A stretch of 64,000 bases of DNA from Medicago truncatula (lineage: Eukaryota > Streptophyta > Magnoliopsida > Fabales > Fabaceae): contig NC_053048.1 of NCBI RefSeq assembly GCF_003473485.1, positions 35,708,755-35,772,754 of the forward strand. The letters run 5' to 3'. Positions 60,157 through 64,000 of the stretch are shown here, piece by piece. The notes beneath the pieces were generated by a model. It was not told the origin of the DNA and made no database searches. It worked only from the letters and a program-made list of their open reading frames with translations. Both the position numbers and the translations under genes were made by a program. Numbering within the stretch: the first letter of the stretch is position 1; each line of letters begins with the position of its first letter.

Positions 60157-60714
60157 ATGACTTGCTTCTTCTCAAAGACATTCATTGCACTATTAGTCCT
60201 TTTCTTGACAAATTGTCTATACATTGAAGCTCAAAAATGCAACCCTAATGGTATAGTTAAAGGTAAAAGTCCTTCAGGGCGTTGCAAGCACGAGGATGAC
60301 TTATGTTGTGTGCCAGGTAAAAAATATCAGACATACAAATGTTCACCGCCGGTATCTAGTCACACGAAGGCATATCTCACTCTTAACAGTTTCGAAAAAG
60401 GTGGAGATGGTAACGGCCCTTCAACTTGTGACAACAAGTATTATTCCGATGATACGCCTGTGGTGGCACTTTCCACTGGATGGTTCAATACTAAGAGAAG
60501 GTGTCTTCACAACATCACCATAAGTGGAAATGGTCAAAGTGTGGTTGCAATGGTAGTTGATGAATGTGACTCATCAAAGGGGTGTGATGCAGAACATGAG
60601 TATCAACCTCCATGTGCCAATAACATTGTTGATGCTTCAATGGCTGTGTGGAAAGCCTTAGGTGTCCCAAGGAATCAATGGGGTGGGTTGGATATTACAT
60701 GGTCTGATGCTTGA
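60157..60714 (+). CDS. Kiwellin / ripening-related secreted protein, copy B
   Basis: A single exon of 185 residues. Signal peptide FIALLVLFLTNCLYIEAQ, then KCNPNGIVKGKSPSGRCKHE, one residue pair shorter here than copies A and C. Conserved blocks are [74 protein letters not shown] and [20 protein letters not shown]. The cysteine pattern matches A and C, so the same apoplastic double-psi barrel fold is expected. It is the most diverged of the three intact copies and lies on the opposite strand. The decayed fragment at 54540-54930 derives from this branch. Confidence 0.93.
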   Translation: MTCFFSKTFIALLVLFLTNCLYIEAQKCNPNGIVKGKSPSGRCKHEDDLCCVPGKKYQTYKCSPPVSSHTKAYLTLNSFEKGGDGNGPSTCDNKYYSDDTPVVALSTGWFNTKRRCLHNITISGNGQSVVAMVVDECDSSKGCDAEHEYQPPCANNIVDASMAVWKALGVPRNQWGGLDITWSDA

Positions 60715-62553
60715 TCCTCCAAAATGAATGCAATTTTTATTTATATTTGTTTCTGTTCTGCGAGGTTTTCTTAGTTTTTACTTTTTTTCCTGTCATGGCT
60801 CATATTTTACCTTCACAAATTTATCCTAAATGTATTTCATATAATTTCTCTCGTGTCAAATATGAACTTTTCATTTGTTTATGGAACATAGTAACTTATA
60901 TTAAATTTACCAATGAATTATTTATTTTTTCATGTCCTCATTTCTGTCAATGAATAATGGTACACAAGTTTTGATGGGATGAATTTCTGGGATTATCTTC
61001 CTAACTTTTGCAGCTTATTATTAGTGAAGAAATTGAGAGAGAAACTTCACAAACAAGATGAAAATTGAATAATGATTCCCTTCATTGAATGAAGTGGTCA
61101 AAATATATATACAAGAGTGAAGATTCATAGTAAGCTAAGCTAGCCCAACCGTATAGTGTAGTAGCTTGCGAAACAAGAAACAGATAATCTAACTAATTTC
61201 CTAACCAACTCCATCTGTCATTAACCATCATCAACCTCTTTTAACTTTCTTGTAAGCTTCTCATGTAATACAACTGCAGAAACATACCCTGAAATTAGTA
61301 ATGAAAAAATTGATCAAACATGCCCAGCAGTGTACCCTCAATATAAAATTGTTTTAGACTTAAAACCAATCACAAATTGCCAAGCCAACAAACAATTACG
61401 CTTATATTTTTGAAAATGAAAAATCAAAACAAACAGTTACCTGTCTGGTTTTATTTAAAAACCGACCAATATGATACGGAAAATTGAAGAGTTATGGTCG
61501 GGTATCAGTGTAAAATAACTTTACCATATCCCTTAATCTCCTCATGAATGAAGATGACGTACTTGCCTTTGCAATAAGCTCGAATGAGAACCCTGCTGAG
61601 TCTTGAACTGATCTGTGCAATAGGTGCCACTCTCAAATCCCCCTCGAGTAATTAACAACAATGCATAAACCCAAATCCACAATGATAACTAGAATTCCAA
61701 CAACGACGCCAACAAAATTTTGGACTTGGTACAATTTCGTCTTCCCACGAGTCTCGGTACAATATGATACTGCATGCTGATGCTGCGCACTCCATGATAA
61801 ACAGTTTCCATTACTCTTAACAACTCTATTTTCTGAAACATTTCTTAGTGAAGAAGGCAAGGCTCTGACTAACCTACGGTTTGATATATCAACGAAACTA
61901 AGATTATGGCCACATTTAAGGTGATTCTGGATTAGTCCAGTCAAGATTGAAAACGGTGATTCCTTAATACTACTACATACGAAAATCAAGATGGAGCTAT
62001 ATATGAAGCATCCCATCAAACTTGATTAGAAACTCCAGCAGCATGACTGCATACATAAAATTTTAATTTAAACTTCAAACAAATTAGTAGTTATAGAGGG
62101 TGGTAAATTTATGAATTTTTTGCTTCTTTGTGCAACAAGCCACCTAGCATGTGTTAAAAAGAACTAACAACACCTCCACTTACATTTTTGTTTAGCTTCT
62201 CTTTAAAACATCAGTAATGCATAAAAAAATTATATTTTGGTCATTACAATGATTCAAAGACATTTATCTGACATTCTGACCTACCTATGATATAAGGCCA
62301 TGCATCATGCTACTAGTCAACCATTATTTATAAGTACAAAATATCATTAAAGGGAGAATTTGGAGTATTGATATAAAGGCAAATATTCTATTTTCGATTT
62401 GAGCTATATCAATAAAAGTATGTACTGTATTTTCTTAATAACAGAATGGTCACAAGTATATGATACATATACACATGATGAGAAATAAAAGTACAAAATA
62501 AGTAACATGACTAAGTTAAACCATAGAAACACGAACAAGGATTTCAACTCATA
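60715..62553. other. Interval between kiwellins B and C, with possible copia LTR piece
   Basis: 60715-60960 is the 3' UTR/flank of copy B. Around 61020-61290 the minus strand has an LTR-like U3/R layout (cttgtatatatattttgacc, cattcaatgaagggaatcat), suggestive of a Ty1/copia LTR remnant, but ends cannot be fixed. A 128-codon minus-strand frame at 61633-62019 with a hydrophobic start and end has no recognisable domain, no homologous neighbour and no obvious splice partners; I leave it unassigned. 62040-62480 is AT-rich. Confidence 0.4.
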
Positions 62554-63123
62554 TCAAGCATCTGACCATGTAATGTCAAGGCCACCCCATTGCTCTTTAG
62601 GCACATTTAAAGCTTTCCACACAGCCTTGGAAGCATCAACAATGTTATTTGGACAAGGAGGTTGGTAATCATGTTGTTCATCACATCCCTTTCTGGAGTC
62701 ACACTCATCAACAACCATGGCCACCACACTTTTTCCATTCGCACTTATGGTAATGTTGTTGAGGCACCTGCTCTTGCGGTTGAACCATCCGGTTGAGAGT
62801 GCAACAACGGGAGTGTCATCGGAATGATACTGCTTGTCACATTCTGAAGGACCACCTCCATCTCCACCCTTTTCAAAACTATTAAGAGTGAGATATGCTT
62901 TTGTGTGAGTAGACACTGATGGAGAACATACATATGTTGTGTACATTTTTCCTTGTACACAACAATCAGAATCGTTCTCTTGATTACATTGTCCTGGAGG
63001 AGCTTTCTTTCCTCTAATTCTACCGCTTGGACGACAGTTCTGAGCTTCTGAATACACAAAACTTGTTAAAATAAGAGTAATAACCAACAAAATAAAAGAA
63101 GCTTTGGGGCAAAATCTCTTCAT
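62554..63123 (-). CDS. Kiwellin / ripening-related secreted protein, copy C
   Basis: A single exon of 189 residues, closest to copy A (roughly 85-90 percent by eye). Signal peptide [15 protein letters not shown], cleavage probably after SEAQ; the mature protein begins [20 protein letters not shown]. It has [70 protein letters not shown] with DECDSRKGCDEQHDY, and ends [20 protein letters not shown]. All family cysteines are present. Secretion and a possible effector-binding or wall role are inferred from the family. Confidence 0.93.
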   Translation of the reverse strand: MKRFCPKASFILLVITLILTSFVYSEAQNCRPSGRIRGKKAPPGQCNQENDSDCCVQGKMYTTYVCSPSVSTHTKAYLTLNSFEKGGDGGGPSECDKQYHSDDTPVVALSTGWFNRKSRCLNNITISANGKSVVAMVVDECDSRKGCDEQHDYQPPCPNNIVDASKAVWKALNVPKEQWGGLDITWSDA

Positions 63124-63197
63124 TTTGTCTATGAAACTCTATTTTTCTCTTTGTTGTTCTTCTTAGTGTTTGATGTTTTGGGATAGATTTTAGTTAG

Positions 63198-63333
63198 TAT
63201 ATATAGAGAACTCCTCTTCTAGTAAAGTAATTTGCTTGGTTTTGTATAAAAAGCAAAAGAAAAACAAACACAGCATATAGAAGTTAGATTTTTGGTCAAA
63301 GAAAAACATATATAGGTTCACTTTTGAGGTCAA
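63198..63333 (-). promoter_or_regulatory. Kiwellin C promoter: TATA box and W-box cores
   Basis: TATATATA at 63198-63205, about 75 bp before the ATG. Minus-strand TTGACC cores lie at 63294-63299 and 63328-63333; the second sits in cttttgaggtcaaaga, shared with copy A and the pseudogene. Confidence 0.5.
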
Positions 63334-63340
63334 AGAACAA

Positions 63341-64000
63341 GTTCTACACTACCTTGTTTAACCAATACAATATCTATTTTGGACACTAACCAGAACTTGT
63401 TATTTATTATGTATTAACAGGTAAACATCTAATCTAAATCTAATACACATAAAGATATTCAGTTTAATGGTATTTTGTAGGTTTTTGAAACTCTTATGTC
63501 TCATTGCTTCCTAAGATGTTTTATGTTATATGCTCCTTATTGGAGAACGACTGGTTTTTTGTCTATTGTGACAACCAAACTTTCTATCCCCGTTTTCATC
63601 AAGTAGTGATTGTAGGCCATGATTCATTCATTTTACCTTACAATATTTTATTTAATATTAGCGTGAAAACAATAAGAATTAAGAATTGCATCTCAAACTA
63701 TTGTCCTTTAATATAATCTAATAACAATTATAATTTTGGGGAGTAGAACTTTAACTTATATGCATTCTGTAAAAAAAAGAAAAGAAGACTTGTTTATGTT
63801 TAGAGTGAAATATTAGTTCTGTTTCCTCTCACATAAAATTGTCATAAGCTTGAAAAACAATAACTCTCAAAGGCTTAATAAGAAGCAAAGTTGCTGTCTC
63901 CATGACAAAATAAATAAAATATTAATCAAGAAACATAGTTAGTTTGTAAACATGTACGTAATAATCTTTTCAAAGAAAACCGAACACTTATATTTTGGTA
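63341..64000. other. AT-rich flank
   Basis: Upstream of kiwellin C. A 70-codon frame at 63504-63716 is unassigned; nothing else is seen up to the window end. Confidence 0.45.

Noticed and set aside
61633-62019. 128-codon minus-strand open frame as a gene
   Set aside because: Hydrophobic ends but no family, no splice partners and no paralog; left unassigned within the interval description.

Overview
The window is nuclear DNA from a flowering plant, almost certainly a legume (Fabaceae) and most like Medicago or a close relative. The reasons are AT-rich sequence, spliced genes with GT-AG introns, plant-only families (kiwellins, plant MCTPs), an Ogre-like Tat-clade Ty3/gypsy element with a tRNA-Arg type primer site, and many small foldback DNA transposons. 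No bacterial, organellar or CRISPR-like system is present. The species call is inference from family content, not from a search.

Layout. 1-2.6 kb: two non-autonomous DNA transposons with target-site duplications (TSDs), a Mutator-like one and a PIF/Harbinger-like one; the second ends 44 bp before the start codon of a decayed bHLH gene (2.6-3.9 kb). 4.3-7.7 kb (minus): a two-exon SANT/Myb nuclear protein whose 2-kb intron holds a diverged direct duplication. 10-35 kb: two tandem, intact six-exon genes for a CAP10/rumi-type protein O-glucosyltransferase, pushed about 15.5 kb apart by an Ogre-like LTR retrotransposon (14.6-25.8 kb) with near-identical 2.8-kb LTRs but most of pol deleted. The introns of the pair carry foldback elements and a Cassandra-type solo LTR bearing a 5S rRNA-like segment. 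38.5-43.7 kb: an intact MCTP gene with four C2 domains and a C-terminal membrane domain, and a probable leader intron. 48.7-50.8 kb: the exosome subunit RRP46 in six exons, including a 21-nt microexon and a GC-AG intron.

51.8-63.1 kb: a kiwellin (ripening-related, secreted, cysteine-rich) cluster with three intact single-exon genes and two broken copies in mixed orientation, interleaved with the housekeeping ribosomal gene RPL8 (uL2). Copies keep recognisable flanking DNA, including TATA boxes and W-box cores (TTGACC), so they moved as whole transcription units. Breaks in the pseudogenes coincide with deletions and transposon insertions.

The genes do not form one pathway. They are independent housekeeping or trafficking genes (RPL8, RRP46, MCTP), a chromatin-type protein, a small glycosyltransferase pair and a defence-type cluster. 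The most notable content is the transposon record: at least four Mutator-like MITEs with exact 9-bp TSDs, and an Ogre derivative with a 3' minisatellite. I found no previously undescribed multi-gene system. The strongest leads are mobile-element structure, paralog evolution and unusual splicing.
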